A DNA stretch of 64,000 bases from Rhodoferax sp. TH121 (GCF_002251855.1 NZ_NOXW01000019.1:248001-312000); one strand, 5' to 3'. Shown: positions 9,800-17,788, counted from the first letter of the stretch. Numbers and translations are program-made. Notes: a model not told the origin generated them from the sequence alone.

Positions 9800-10372
9800 A
9801 TGACTGTTTCCCGTCTTCTTGTGTCTGCCCTCGTCGCCGCTTCGGCCCTTAGCTGCACCCTCGCGCTGGCCCAGCAAAAGCTGGTGCCCGCCCAAAGTGA
9901 AATCGTGTTTGTGAGCAAACAAATGGGCGTGCCCGTGGAAGGCCGCTTCAAGAAGTTTGACGCGCAAATCGCGTTTGACCCTGCCAAGCCTGACACCAGC
10001 AAAATCGCTTTCACGGTCGACATCGCCAGCGCCACCCTGGGCGCCCCCGAGAGCGATGCCGAACTGCCCAAGGCCACCTGGTTCAACACCGCCAAGTTCC
10101 CCCAGGCCACCTTCCAATCCACCAGCATCAAGGGCCTGGGCGGCGGCAAGTTTGATGTGAGCGGCAAGCTCAGCATCAAGGGCGCCAGCCGCGACGTGGT
10201 GGTGCCCGTGGTGCTGACCCAAAGCGGTGCCACCACCACCGCCACCGGCACCTTCCCCATCAAGCGCCTGGCCTTCAAGATTGGTGAAAACGAGTGGGCG
10301 GACACCTCCATGGTGGCCGATGACGTGCAAGTCAAGTTCAAGCTGGCACTGACCGGCGTGGGCAAGTTCTGA
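9800..10372 (+). CDS. YceI family periplasmic protein (first copy)
   Basis: This is a YceI lipocalin-like protein of 190 residues, probably a periplasmic polyisoprenoid carrier. The ATG at 9800 follows a CAGGA ribosome site and begins a signal peptide cleaved after about ALAQQ. The beta-barrel includes AQSEIVFVSKQMGVPVEGRF, near-repeats of the D-V-A-S-AT segment, and a C-terminal VQVKFKLALTGVGKF. It is shorter in the second strand than classic YceI. It is cotranscribed with cytochrome b561 and the next YceI. Confidence 0.93.
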   Translation: MTVSRLLVSALVAASALSCTLALAQQKLVPAQSEIVFVSKQMGVPVEGRFKKFDAQIAFDPAKPDTSKIAFTVDIASATLGAPESDAELPKATWFNTAKFPQATFQSTSIKGLGGGKFDVSGKLSIKGASRDVVVPVVLTQSGATTTATGTFPIKRLAFKIGENEWADTSMVADDVQVKFKLALTGVGKF

Positions 10373-10412
10373 TTGTTTGGTTTCCCTTTTCTTTTTTTAA
10401 CCTGGAGTATTT

Positions 10413-10988
10413 ATGCGTACGACGTTCATCGCTGCCGCTGTCGCGGCCCTGGCTTTTGCAGGCGCGGCCCAAGCCCAATCCGCCAACTACGGCATCGACC
10501 CCACCCACACCTTTGTGACCTTTGAAATCGGCCACTTCGGTGCCACCACCAACCGCGGTCGTTTCGACAAGAAAGAAGGCACCATCCAGCTGGACAAAGC
10601 TGGCAAGAGCGGCAAGGTAGACATCTCGGTGGACGTGACCTCCATCAACACCGGCACCCCCGGCTTTGACAAGCACCTGCAAAGCGCCGACCTGTTCGAC
10701 GCTGCCAAGCACCCCACCATCAAGTTCTCGTCCACCAAGTTCACCTTCAACGGCGACAAGGTCAGCGAAGTGGCTGGCAACCTGACCCTGCTGGGCAAAA
10801 CCCAGCCCGTGACCCTGAAGGCCACCCAGTTCAACTGCTACGAAAACCCCATGCTCAAGCGCGAAGTGTGCGGCGGCGACTTTGAAACCACCATCGACCG
10901 CACTGCCTTTGGCATGAACTACGGCGTGGACTGGGGCTTCCCCAAGAACGTGCGCCTGGTGATCCAGGTGGAAGCTGTCAAGCAGTAA
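10413..10988 (+). CDS. YceI family periplasmic protein (second copy)
   Basis: This 191-residue protein has a signal peptide ending AGAAQAQ and the classic YceI pattern: YGIDPTHTFVTFEIGHFG, GRFDKKEGTIQLD, FDKHLQSADLFDAAKHPTI, and C-terminal IDRTAFGMNYGVDWG. YceI proteins bind long isoprenoids in the periplasm. It is the last gene of the b561-yceI-yceI unit and is followed by a clear intrinsic terminator. It is diverged from its neighbour, so the pair is either an old duplication or two recruited subfamilies. Confidence 0.95.
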   Translation: MRTTFIAAAVAALAFAGAAQAQSANYGIDPTHTFVTFEIGHFGATTNRGRFDKKEGTIQLDKAGKSGKVDISVDVTSINTGTPGFDKHLQSADLFDAAKHPTIKFSSTKFTFNGDKVSEVAGNLTLLGKTQPVTLKATQFNCYENPMLKREVCGGDFETTIDRTAFGMNYGVDWGFPKNVRLVIQVEAVKQ

Positions 10989-11013
10989 TCTGCCCGACGC
11001 AGCCACAGCCAAA

Positions 11014-11038
11014 GCCAGCCCTTGGGGCTGGCTTTTTT
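11014..11038 (+). terminator. Rho-independent terminator after the yceI pair
   Basis: The stem GCCAGCCC-TTG-GGGCTGGC (8-bp arms, 3-nt loop) is followed directly by TTTTTT. It lies 25 bp after the second yceI stop and ends the cytochrome b561-YceI transcript. Confidence 0.92.
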
Positions 11039-11049
11039 ATGCGGTTTAG

Positions 11050-11116
11050 AGCCAAATTGGCCTCTAGGCGCCGTAGATACTGCGCGAGCAGCTCCTGTAT
11101 TTGTAGCAAAATAAGC
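11050..11116 (+). repeat. Dispersed repeat family 1, intergenic copy
   Basis: It reads GCCAAATTGGCCTCTAGGCG, then CCGTAGATACTGCGCGAGCA and GCTCCTGTATTTGTAGCAAA. It is the closest intergenic match to the intragenic copy at 55317, agreeing at about three-quarters of positions. It lies just after the terminator and before the ABC ATPase gene. Confidence 0.85.
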
Positions 11117-11141
11117 GCTCTTCGGCCACTGTCCTGCATCC

Positions 11142-11807
11142 ATGTCCCCTTCACCCACCGCGATCCTCAGCCCTACCAGCCCTGCATCTGCCTCTGTATT
11201 GAATGCCCGGGCCCTGCGCTGGGCCCCGGCGGGCACGCCCGTGTTGGACCTGCCAGCGCTGCAGATTCCGCCCGGTGTGAGCTGGGTGGGCGGCGGGGAA
11301 GGGCGGGGCAAAAGCAGCCTGCTGCGCTGCCTGGCCGGTGCGCTGCAGCTGCCCGGCAGCCACCTGCAGATAGGCAGCACGGTGCTGGCTGATCAGCCTG
11401 CTGCCTACCGCGCGCAGGTATTCTGGATGGATCCACGCACCAGCGCGCATGACCAGGTGCGCGGTGTGGATTTTTTGGCCCGCACCGCCGCGCGCCACCC
11501 CCACTGGGACGCCACGCTGCAGGCAGACTTGGCGGAGGCGCTGGACCTCACGCAGCACCTGGAGAAGCCGCTGTACATGCTGTCCACCGGCTCCAAGCGC
11601 AAGGTCTGGCTCTTGGCTGCGCTGGCCTCGGGCGCCGCACTCACCCTGCTGGACGAGCCTTTTGCCGCCGTGGACAAAACCTCCATCCGCTGCGTGCTGG
11701 ACTATTTGCAGGAGGCGGCCACCCACACCACGCGCGCCTGGGTGGTGGCCGACTACGAAGCCCCGGCCGGTGTGCCGCTGGCCCATACGATTGACCTGGG
11801 CGATTGA
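11142..11807 (+). CDS. Orphan ABC-type ATP-binding protein
   Basis: This is a single ABC ATPase domain of 221 residues. The Walker A is GGGEGRGKSS, the signature is atypical (MLSTGSKRKVWL), and the Walker B is LTLLDEPFAAVD. The overall shape resembles the CcmA-like short ATPases with a divergent P-loop. No permease or binding protein lies next to it; the downstream dioxygenase gene follows 33 bp later. The transported substrate, if any, is unknown, and a non-transport role is possible. The N-terminus is Pro/Ser-rich and the exact start is uncertain. Confidence 0.8.
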   Translation: MSPSPTAILSPTSPASASVLNARALRWAPAGTPVLDLPALQIPPGVSWVGGGEGRGKSSLLRCLAGALQLPGSHLQIGSTVLADQPAAYRAQVFWMDPRTSAHDQVRGVDFLARTAARHPHWDATLQADLAEALDLTQHLEKPLYMLSTGSKRKVWLLAALASGAALTLLDEPFAAVDKTSIRCVLDYLQEAATHTTRAWVVADYEAPAGVPLAHTIDLGD

Positions 11808-11840
11808 CTCCCGCCCGCCCCTTGTCTGAGGAGACCCTCC

Positions 11841-12656
11841 ATGTCCCCACCTGCGTCGTCCCGTCTGCCCACCTACTTCATCTCGCACGGCGGCGGCCCC
11901 TGGCCGTGGATGCCAGAGATGGCGGCTGCCATGCAGCCGCTGGCCCAGTCGCTCTCCGACATTCCGCGCCAACTGGGCCAAACGCCCAAGGCCGTGTTGA
12001 TGGTTACCGCGCACTGGGAGGCGCGTGCCTTCACGCTGGGCAGCAGCCCCGCGCCCGGTATGGTGTACGACTACGGCGGCTTTCCGCCCCACACCTACCA
12101 AATCCAATACCCCGCGCCCGGCGCCCCTGCGCTGGCACAGCGCGTGCAGGCGCTGCTGGAGGCGGCTGGCCTGCCCGTGGCGCAAGACGCGCAGCGCGGC
12201 TACGACCACGGCACCTTTGTGCCCCTGGCCGTGATGTACCCCCAGGCCGATGTGCCGGTGTTGCAAATGTCCCTGCGCGCTGGCTTGGACCCAGCCGAAC
12301 ACCTGGCCCTGGGCCGTGCGCTGGCGCCGCTGCGCGACGAGGGCGTGCTCATCGTCGGCAGTGGCCTGAGTTATCACAACCTGCGCGCCTTTGGCCGTGC
12401 GGGGCAGGCGCCTTCACAAGCGTTTGATGCCTGGTTGCAAACGGCCGTGGCTGCACCCGCCGCGCAGCGCACGCAGTACCTGCTGGACTGGGAGCAGGCC
12501 CCGGCGGCCCGCCTGTGCCACCCGCGCGAAGAGCACCTGCTGCCGCTGATGGTGGCCGTGGGCGCGGCCGAGGGTGACACGGCCAGCTGCGTCTACCACG
12601 AGGACGGCATCTTTGGTGGTGTGACAGCTTCCAGCTTCCGCTTCAGCGCGGCCTAG
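11841..12656 (+). CDS. DODA-type extradiol ring-opening dioxygenase (YgiD/LigB-like)
   Basis: This is a 271-residue class III extradiol dioxygenase of the 4,5-DOPA dioxygenase/YgiD type. Conserved metal and active-site histidines are in FISHGGGPW, VTAHWEA, YDHGTFVPL and GSGLSYHNLR. Family members open catechol rings; the E. coli homologue YgiD acts on L-DOPA in vitro. A GAGG ribosome site precedes the ATG at 11841. No aromatic pathway genes are adjacent, so the native substrate cannot be inferred. Confidence 0.92.
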   Translation: MSPPASSRLPTYFISHGGGPWPWMPEMAAAMQPLAQSLSDIPRQLGQTPKAVLMVTAHWEARAFTLGSSPAPGMVYDYGGFPPHTYQIQYPAPGAPALAQRVQALLEAAGLPVAQDAQRGYDHGTFVPLAVMYPQADVPVLQMSLRAGLDPAEHLALGRALAPLRDEGVLIVGSGLSYHNLRAFGRAGQAPSQAFDAWLQTAVAAPAAQRTQYLLDWEQAPAARLCHPREEHLLPLMVAVGAAEGDTASCVYHEDGIFGGVTASSFRFSAA

Positions 12657-12715
12657 TGGCTGCACCCGCAGGTGGTAAGCGCCTGCCTGTTGCCGTCGTT
12701 CAGTTAAAGTCCGTC

Positions 12716-12730
12716 CCCGCACGGTGCGGG
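12716..12730. repeat. Perfect inverted repeat upstream of the 12.8-kb gene
   Basis: CCCGCAC-G-GTGCGGG lies about 57 bp before the start codon at 12787. It has no T-tract, so it is more likely an operator or leader hairpin than a terminator. Confidence 0.4.
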
Positions 12731-12786
12731 TGGCCTGCGTCGCACACTGTGTGCCTCAGCTACATCGGAATGACAAGGAAAACGAC

Positions 12787-13200
12787 ATGCTGTTAACGGA
12801 TATCGCCGTCGAGCACACGATGACGCCCCTCAAGGGAGGCCCGCGTGTGACGGTGGCGCTGCACCCCTTCACCAACACCCAACGCGACTCACTGGGCAAA
12901 TTCGAGATCGTGCGTGGCGTCAGTGAGCCAGGGGGCAAAGAAGTGCGGCGGTCCACCTTTGTGTCGTTTCAGCAGCTGGCGGAGTTGTACGCGAAAGGCG
13001 TGCTCGACGAATTCGGGTTTTCCGTTCGCATGTGTGCTGCCGGCGGCAAGTACCCGGCGACGACGCCCATCAAGAAAGTACTGCCCAGCAACATCCAACC
13101 ACGCTCCCAGTTCGACCTGGCAGTGCAAGTCGTGGATGTGTCAAAACCCGCCAGCCGGGAGTTGAGAACAGCGCTGCTGCGCACCAGCGTCAAGCTTTGA
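12787..13200 (+). CDS. Hypothetical protein
   Basis: This 137-residue protein has no family that I recognise. It starts at the ATG at 12787 after an AAGGAAAACGAC leader. It has no signal peptide or TM segment. The C-terminal half contains a basic patch and an ordered run (QFDLAVQVVDVSK). It is bounded by inverted repeats on both sides (12716 and 13224) and begins a run of small stress-associated genes. Confidence 0.65.
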   Translation: MLLTDIAVEHTMTPLKGGPRVTVALHPFTNTQRDSLGKFEIVRGVSEPGGKEVRRSTFVSFQQLAELYAKGVLDEFGFSVRMCAAGGKYPATTPIKKVLPSNIQPRSQFDLAVQVVDVSKPASRELRTALLRTSVKL

Positions 13201-13223
13201 GGGGGCCGTGCTTTCCTTTGTTG

Positions 13224-13244
13224 GTCATGCCGATTCGGCATGAC
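13224..13244. repeat. Perfect 10-bp-arm inverted repeat
   Basis: GTCATGCCGA-T-TCGGCATGAC lies 24 bp after the hypothetical gene and about 175 bp before the Cys-repeat protein gene. No U-tract follows on either strand. It could be a hairpin ending the upstream transcript Rho-dependently, or an operator. Confidence 0.55.
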
Positions 13245-13419
13245 TGGGAAGCCGTCGTTGTCTCTGTACTCTGCCAGACAGACCATGGCAGGCCGGCTGC
13301 CTAAGCTGCAACCATCGGATCCAGAGGCAGCGATTTTCTTGCTGGTTTGGTGATGAACCGTGACAGCTGGCATGTGCAGTGCTGGTGTTACGTCGATGTT
13401 GTATTACCCAGGAGGCTTT

Positions 13420-13998
13420 ATGCCCAACTTCAAACTCCAATCGATTTTTCTTGCCGTGGGAATTGTCGCCAGCACCACGCTCCTGGCCCAGGGCTTGCCC
13501 AAGGCGGAGTACAAAGCGGGTCAGCAGGTCGTGGCAGATGACTACAAAGCGGCCAAGGCCCAATGTGATGCACTGTCGGGTAATGCCAAAGACATTTGCG
13601 TCGTCGATGCCAAAGCCGGACGCAATGTGGCCAAGGCCAATCTCGAGGCCAATTACCAGCCTACCGAGAAGAACCACTACAAAGCACGCTTGACCAAAGC
13701 GGAAGGTGACTACGACATGGCCAAAGAACGCTGCAGCGAGAAGGCTGGCAATGCCAAAGACGTGTGCGTCAAAGAAGCCAAGTCCCTAGAGGTAACAGCC
13801 AAGGCCGATGCCAAAGTCCAGATGCAGACCCGCGCCGCCAACAAGGAGTCCAGAGAAACCACCCAGGACGCCCGCAAAGACGCTGCTGAGGACAAAACCA
13901 CGGCGGCCTATGCGCTGGCCAAAGAAAAGTGCGATGCCATGGCAGGTGTCGCCAAAGACACCTGCGTGAGCGAAGCCAAAGTCAAGTTCGGCAAGTAA
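13420..13998 (+). CDS. Exported protein with three Cys-pair repeats
   Basis: This 192-residue protein begins at the ATG at 13420, 7 bp after a strong AGGAGG-like site, with a signal peptide ending at LLAQG. The mature part is Lys/Ala/Asp-rich and probably alpha-helical. It holds three copies of a Cys-x12-Cys unit: AKAQCDALSGNAKDICVVDA, AKERCSEKAGNAKDVCVKEA and AKEKCDAMAGVAKDTCVSEA. Each likely forms one disulfide in the periplasm. Similar proteins occur next to stress genes in beta-proteobacteria, but no function is established that I know of. Confidence 0.8.
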   Translation: MPNFKLQSIFLAVGIVASTTLLAQGLPKAEYKAGQQVVADDYKAAKAQCDALSGNAKDICVVDAKAGRNVAKANLEANYQPTEKNHYKARLTKAEGDYDMAKERCSEKAGNAKDVCVKEAKSLEVTAKADAKVQMQTRAANKESRETTQDARKDAAEDKTTAAYALAKEKCDAMAGVAKDTCVSEAKVKFGK

Positions 13999-14037
13999 TC
14001 ACTGTGCTGACCTTCCAATCATTTCAGGAGTAACACC

Positions 14038-14253
14038 ATGAACCCCATCACGAATGCCACTTACGCGGCCATTTACGCGGTCACATTTGCCAGCCTGTTT
14101 GGCTGTGCAGGCATGACAGCCCAAGAGAAGGGTACCGCTATTGGCGCAGGCGCCGGTGCCGTTGGCGGTGCGGTGCTGGGCGGCGGTCCCCTGGGCACCA
14201 TCGGTGGAGCCGCGGTCGGCGGCGTTATCGGCCACGAAGTGACCAAGCCGTGA
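14038..14253 (+). CDS. Glycine-zipper lipoprotein
   Basis: This 71-residue protein has an N-terminal signal ending in the lipobox-like FGCAG. A glycine-zipper double helix follows (GAGAGAVGGAVLGGG, then GGAAVGGVIGHE), typical of osmotically inducible small envelope lipoproteins. The start follows AGGAG. It is presumably anchored in the outer or inner membrane. It belongs to the run of small stress-type genes here. Confidence 0.85.
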   Translation: MNPITNATYAAIYAVTFASLFGCAGMTAQEKGTAIGAGAGAVGGAVLGGGPLGTIGGAAVGGVIGHEVTKP

Positions 14254-14304
14254 TTCGCCACACCTCAACCCGCCCCCCTTGTACCCACCCTTACGGAGCG
14301 CTCC

Positions 14305-14586
14305 ATGCTAATGTCCAATACCCCCCAGCCCACCGAACCCCTGAGTGACGGCCTTCTGCCCTTGATGACCGAGGCGGCTGAACAGGCTGATGCGCTCATG
14401 CACCGCGGCGGTGAGGCCTTGCGCCACACAGGCCAGAACTTGCAACAGCGGGCCACACACGCCCGCGAGGTGGCGAGCGACTATGTGCGCAATGAGCCAT
14501 TCAAGTCTCTGCTCATGGCTGCTGCCACTGGCGCAGTCCTGATGGGGCTGGCGAGTTTGCTAAGCCGCTCCCACACTCCGCGCTAA
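14305..14586 (+). CDS. DUF883/ElaB-like small membrane protein
   Basis: This is a 93-residue protein (91 if the ATG at 14311 is used). It has an amphipathic helical N-terminal region and a single C-terminal TM helix (SLLMAAATGAVLMGLASLLS). The pattern is that of YqjD/ElaB (DUF883) proteins, which tether ribosomes or other partners to the inner membrane in stationary phase in E. coli. The Shine-Dalgarno GGAG lies 7 bp before 14305. It is followed 4 bp later by another membrane protein gene. Confidence 0.75.
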   Translation: MLMSNTPQPTEPLSDGLLPLMTEAAEQADALMHRGGEALRHTGQNLQQRATHAREVASDYVRNEPFKSLLMAAATGAVLMGLASLLSRSHTPR

Positions 14587-14590
14587 GCAC

Positions 14591-14914
14591 ATGGCGACGC
14601 CACATGCCTTGCACAGCCGGCAGATGTTGCATTTGCTGGCTGTGTACTGGGGATACAAAGTCTTGTGTTACCTGGGGGCCGTGGTGTTAGCCGCCGTTGG
14701 GCTCGCTCTTGCGGGCGCCTCCACGATGCTATGGGACATTACGCCCCTGGCATCGCAGTGGGTACTCCTGGCAGTGCCCAGCATCGGGCTGTTGGCGTCG
14801 GCGGCCTGTTGGTTTGCGGCCCGCGCGGCGACTGACAACCCTGAGCTGGGCGAATGCCTGGAGTATTTGGAGGCCCACCAGCTCATGCTGTACGCGGGAT
14901 CGTCCGAGGCTTAA
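14591..14914 (+). CDS. Small integral membrane protein
   Basis: This 107-residue protein has two hydrophobic helices (about residues 28-45 and 58-78) and a short charged C-terminus. I do not recognise the family; it resembles the phage-holin-like or YqjE-type partners that often follow DUF883 genes. It is probably cotranscribed with the preceding gene (4-bp gap). Its stop codon lies in a palindrome shared with the convergent diguanylate cyclase gene. Confidence 0.7.
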   Translation: MATPHALHSRQMLHLLAVYWGYKVLCYLGAVVLAAVGLALAGASTMLWDITPLASQWVLLAVPSIGLLASAACWFAARAATDNPELGECLEYLEAHQLMLYAGSSEA

Positions 14915-14930
14915 AGCCCCCGGGCTTTAA
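14911..14930. repeat. Palindrome containing two convergent stop codons
   Basis: TTAAAGCCC-CC-GGGCTTTAA is a perfect 9-bp-arm inverted repeat. It contains the TAA of the plus-strand gene (14912-14914) and the TAA of the minus-strand cyclase (14929-14927). It may act as a compact bidirectional end point, though it lacks long U-tracts. Confidence 0.6.
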
Positions 14931-15787
14931 GCCCCCTGAGTGCATTCATCATAGAACGCATAACCGGTTCGCTGGCGTTTGGCGTGGTACATGGCGGCAT
15001 CCGCGTTTCTGAGCAGCGACTCTGGTGTCAGGCCATCACTGGGGCAAATCGCAATGCCGATGCTGGGGCGTACCGTCAGGTCGTGTGTACCTATCTTGCA
15101 GGGTGCCTTGACCGAGTCAAACAATTTTGCCGCCAGTTGGGTCAGTTGTTTGCGATTGCCCAAACCCCGCAGCAAGCAGGCAAATTCATCACCACCCAAG
15201 CGGCACACCACATCCTCCATGCGCACGGCTTGATTCAGGCGCGCTGCGACCACTCGCAACAACTCGTCACCCGCACCATGGCCTTGGGTGTCATTGACGG
15301 CCTTGAACTCATCCAGGTCCAGAAACAGGATCGCCAGACCCAGCTCGGAGGCATGGGGTTCGCCCATTGCGTGTTGCAGCTGGTTTTCAAAATAGCTGCG
15401 GTTGGGCAGCTGCGTCAGGCTGTCATGCTCGGCGCTGTGGCGTGCTCGCCGTTCGCCGGCGCGAGTGCCCAGCAACTCTTTGCGCGCTTGCAGCAGCGCA
15501 GACTGAGTTTCCAACATTTCGAGTTTGAGCAGGGCATTGCGATCCAATTCGCAGTCCAGGCGGGTTTGCAATGCGTCCAGCGATTCCACACATTCCAACA
15601 CGCTGATACAAAAGCGTGAAAGTACATGGTTGTCTGTCTGTCCATGTCCCTGTGCCGAGAGTTCGCCCACCGTCAGGTTCAGGCGTAGTTTCACTGCATT
15701 GAGCATGTGGTCCCAGTCGGGTGCAGCCACGGGCAATGCTGCAGTCTCCTTGCGGAGCAGGCCGTTGTACCCAGGTATCGCGCTCAT
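14927..15787 (-). CDS. Diguanylate cyclase (GGDEF)
   Basis: This 286-residue cytosolic protein has an N-terminal helical region of about 110 residues with no recognised sensor fold, then a GGDEF domain. The active site is intact (CRLGGDEFACLL) and an inhibitory I-site RMED lies five residues upstream. It should synthesise cyclic di-GMP and be product-inhibited. It has no TM segment. It is convergent with the small membrane protein gene and divergent from the Crp/Fnr regulator, suggesting local control of surface polymer or lifestyle. Confidence 0.93.
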   Translation of the reverse strand: MSAIPGYNGLLRKETAALPVAAPDWDHMLNAVKLRLNLTVGELSAQGHGQTDNHVLSRFCISVLECVESLDALQTRLDCELDRNALLKLEMLETQSALLQARKELLGTRAGERRARHSAEHDSLTQLPNRSYFENQLQHAMGEPHASELGLAILFLDLDEFKAVNDTQGHGAGDELLRVVAARLNQAVRMEDVVCRLGGDEFACLLRGLGNRKQLTQLAAKLFDSVKAPCKIGTHDLTVRPSIGIAICPSDGLTPESLLRNADAAMYHAKRQRTGYAFYDECTQGA

Positions 15788-15793
15788 GGCTGT

Positions 15794-15994
15794 TTAGCGC
15801 GTGTTGCGCGCAGTGGCCTGGGTTGGCTGCGCCCCATGTGGTGTTGCCGGGCGGCTAGGCAGATGCAGGGTTTCTTTATGGACCTGCGCCGTGGTGGCCT
15901 GTCGCAGTGCCACGGTGCTGTCTGGCATGCGCGCGTCCCGGCTGGTATCGCGGACGAGGTGTTTGTGGCTTTTGCTCATGGTGATGCGTGTCAT
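15794..15994 (-). CDS. Possible small basic protein upstream of the cyclase
   Basis: This is an open frame of 66 codons (or 61 from the ATG at 15979) that ends 6 bp before the cyclase start. The product is Thr/Arg/His-rich and disordered-looking, with no recognised family and no good ribosome site. It is the only coding candidate in the roughly 370-bp gap 15788-16160, which otherwise holds divergent upstream sequence of the cyclase and Crp/Fnr genes with no structure I can name. Confidence 0.22.
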   Translation of the reverse strand: MTRITMSKSHKHLVRDTSRDARMPDSTVALRQATTAQVHKETLHLPSRPATPHGAQPTQATARNTR

Positions 15995-16160
15995 GGGGCG
16001 TCCTTGGGATGTGGAAGCCTGGTTTTACCTAGGCGCTTCAGCACGGTCTGTACGCCAACGAACTACTGGTACGAGCTCTTTCGGACCATGGTGCCCCAGC
16101 GTACAGATGACCTCATTCTCCGGGGCCACACTGCCCTCCAGATACATTCCAAAGGACTCC

Positions 16161-16910
16161 ATGACTGCCGTCTCTGGCGCTCAGCCGCCCCATCCGTCCA
16201 CTGGCAATAACTTGCTGTTGAACCGTCTGACCCGCAAAGATCGCCTCCAAGTTTTGGCCCAGGCAGAACGGGTGGACCTGACCTTGCATCAGGTTCTTTG
16301 GGAGCCGGGGAATGTACTGGCGTACGTGTACTTTCCCTTGTGTGGGTATGTCTCCCTTATTGCGACCACTGATGGCGTACATGCCATCGAGGTCGGTATG
16401 GTGGGAGCCGAGGGCATGTTGGGAACGGCGCTGGGTCTCGGGGTGGCCCGCACCACCGTCCAGGCCTTGGTGCAAGAAAGTGGGCAGGCATTGCGGATAC
16501 GTGCTGCAGAGTTTTCTCGTTTGCTAGCCAGCTGTTCGTCCTTGTTGCAAGTAACCCGGCGGTTTACCTATCTGGCGATCGATCAGTTGGCAAATGGCTG
16601 TGCCTGTGTGCGCTTTCACCGGGTCGAGCAACGATTGGCCCGCTGGCTGCTCATGGGCCATGACCGCTCACCGGGTGATGTGTTTCCCATGACGCACGTT
16701 TTCTTGTCTGCCATGTTGGGTGTACGCAGGGTCAGTGTGACCAATGCCGCCACTGCCATGCATACCGCCGGGCTGATTGACTATCACCGCGGCGTAGTCC
16801 GCGTGCTGCACCGTGCAGGACTGGAGGCCGCGGCTTGCAGCTGCTACCAGCGCGATTGTGAAAGTTACAACGCGGTTTTTTCTATACCCACCCAAAGGAG
16901 TACGGCATGA
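16161..16910 (+). CDS. Crp/Fnr family transcriptional regulator (first)
   Basis: This 249-residue regulator starts at the ATG at 16161 after AAAGGA. Residues about 35-150 form a cNMP-binding-type beta-barrel (GNVLAYVYFPLCGYVSLI, EVGMVGAEGMLG). Residues about 165-230 hold a Crp-type HTH (MLGVRRVSVTNAATAMHTAG). It lacks the Fnr N-terminal cysteine cluster but has a C-terminal CSCYQRDC motif. Its stop overlaps the DUF3309 gene by ATGA. A second, related regulator lies in opposite orientation at 17069-17788. The ligand is unknown. Confidence 0.9.
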   Translation: MTAVSGAQPPHPSTGNNLLLNRLTRKDRLQVLAQAERVDLTLHQVLWEPGNVLAYVYFPLCGYVSLIATTDGVHAIEVGMVGAEGMLGTALGLGVARTTVQALVQESGQALRIRAAEFSRLLASCSSLLQVTRRFTYLAIDQLANGCACVRFHRVEQRLARWLLMGHDRSPGDVFPMTHVFLSAMLGVRRVSVTNAATAMHTAGLIDYHRGVVRVLHRAGLEAAACSCYQRDCESYNAVFSIPTQRSTA

Positions 16911-17065
16911 GCCTTGGCACACTGTTATTGATTGTTCTGGTTTTGATGTTGGTCGGGGTGTTTCCGGCTTGGCCGCACAGCCAGTCCTGGGGCTACGGGC
17001 CTACTGGTGGTCTGGGTCTGCTGGTGATCATTTTGCTGGTTCTGGTACTCACCGGGCGCTTCTGA
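16907..17065 (+). CDS. DUF3309 small membrane protein
   Basis: This 52-residue protein begins MSLGTLLLIVLVLMLVGVFP and continues WPHSQSWGYGPTGGLGL before a second hydrophobic helix. That is the full DUF3309 pattern: two TM helices joined by a W-P-x-S-x-x-W-G-Y loop. Function is unknown; the family is common near stress genes in proteobacteria. It overlaps the Crp/Fnr stop by 4 bp and has its own AAAGGAG site, so it is translationally coupled. Confidence 0.88.
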   Translation: MSLGTLLLIVLVLMLVGVFPAWPHSQSWGYGPTGGLGLLVIILLVLVLTGRF

Positions 17066-17068
17066 TTG

Positions 17069-17788
17069 TCAGGTCGCCTGCGCCTTGGGTAGCAGGCGTT
17101 CGTACTCGATTTTGACGACCTCGTAGCACTCACAAGTCCGGGCTTCCAGGCCTGCGCGGTCGATGACATTGATGTGTCCTCGTGCGTAGCTAATAAGGCC
17201 GGCACGCTGCAATTTGAGTGCTGCCTCGGTCACACCTTCGCGACGCACTCCCAACATGTTGGCAATCAGCTCTTGCGTCATGATGAGTTCGCTTCCGCGA
17301 AGACGGTCCAGGCTCAGCAGCAACCAGCGGCACAGCTGTTGGTCCAGCGAATGGTGGCGATTGCACACTGCGGTTTGTGACATCTGGGTGATTAATGCCT
17401 GGGTGTAACGCAGCATGAGGTGCATCACCGGACCGGATCGGTTGAATTCGTCTTTCATGGTGTGGGAGCTCAAGCGGTAACCCCTTCCCGCACTCTGCAC
17501 AACAGCACGGCTAGGGGTGGATCCACCGCCCATGAAAAGTGAGATTCCGACCACCCCTTCAAAACCTACGACCGCAATTTCTGCAGAGGCACCGTTTTCC
17601 AGCACATACAACAGGGACACGATGGCAGTGGTAGGGAAGTACACATGCCGCAGCACGGCGCCGGATTCGTACAGTACTTTGCCCAAGGGCAGGTCTACCT
17701 CTTCCAAAAGAGGTTGCCAGCGTGCCCACTCGACATCGGGCAGGCAGGCCAGCAGTTGATTGTGTTTGGGGTTGTTATCTGGGGGCAT
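17069..17788 (-). CDS. Crp/Fnr family transcriptional regulator (second)
   Basis: This 239-residue regulator starts at the ATG at 17788 with GAGG upstream; a GTG at 17794 is possible. It has an N-terminal effector barrel (GKVLYESGAVLRHVYFPTT, IAVVGFEGVVGI) and a C-terminal HTH (ANMLGVRREGVTEAALKLQ), then RTCECYEVV. It belongs to the same subfamily as the copy at 16161, sharing the YFP, VG-EG and C-x-C-Y features. It is divergent from the cyclic glucan synthase unit and probably acts on it or on the stress genes; that is inference. Confidence 0.92.
   Translation of the reverse strand: MPPDNNPKHNQLLACLPDVEWARWQPLLEEVDLPLGKVLYESGAVLRHVYFPTTAIVSLLYVLENGASAEIAVVGFEGVVGISLFMGGGSTPSRAVVQSAGRGYRLSSHTMKDEFNRSGPVMHLMLRYTQALITQMSQTAVCNRHHSLDQQLCRWLLLSLDRLRGSELIMTQELIANMLGVRREGVTEAALKLQRAGLISYARGHINVIDRAGLEARTCECYEVVKIEYERLLPKAQAT

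Noticed and set aside
13224..13244. Inverted repeat as an intrinsic terminator
   Set aside because: No T-tract follows on either strand, so it is listed only as an inverted repeat.
15788..16160. Additional plus-strand protein in the gap before the first Crp/Fnr gene
   Set aside because: The open frames there have no ribosome site, no conserved pattern and overlap the regulator's start region.
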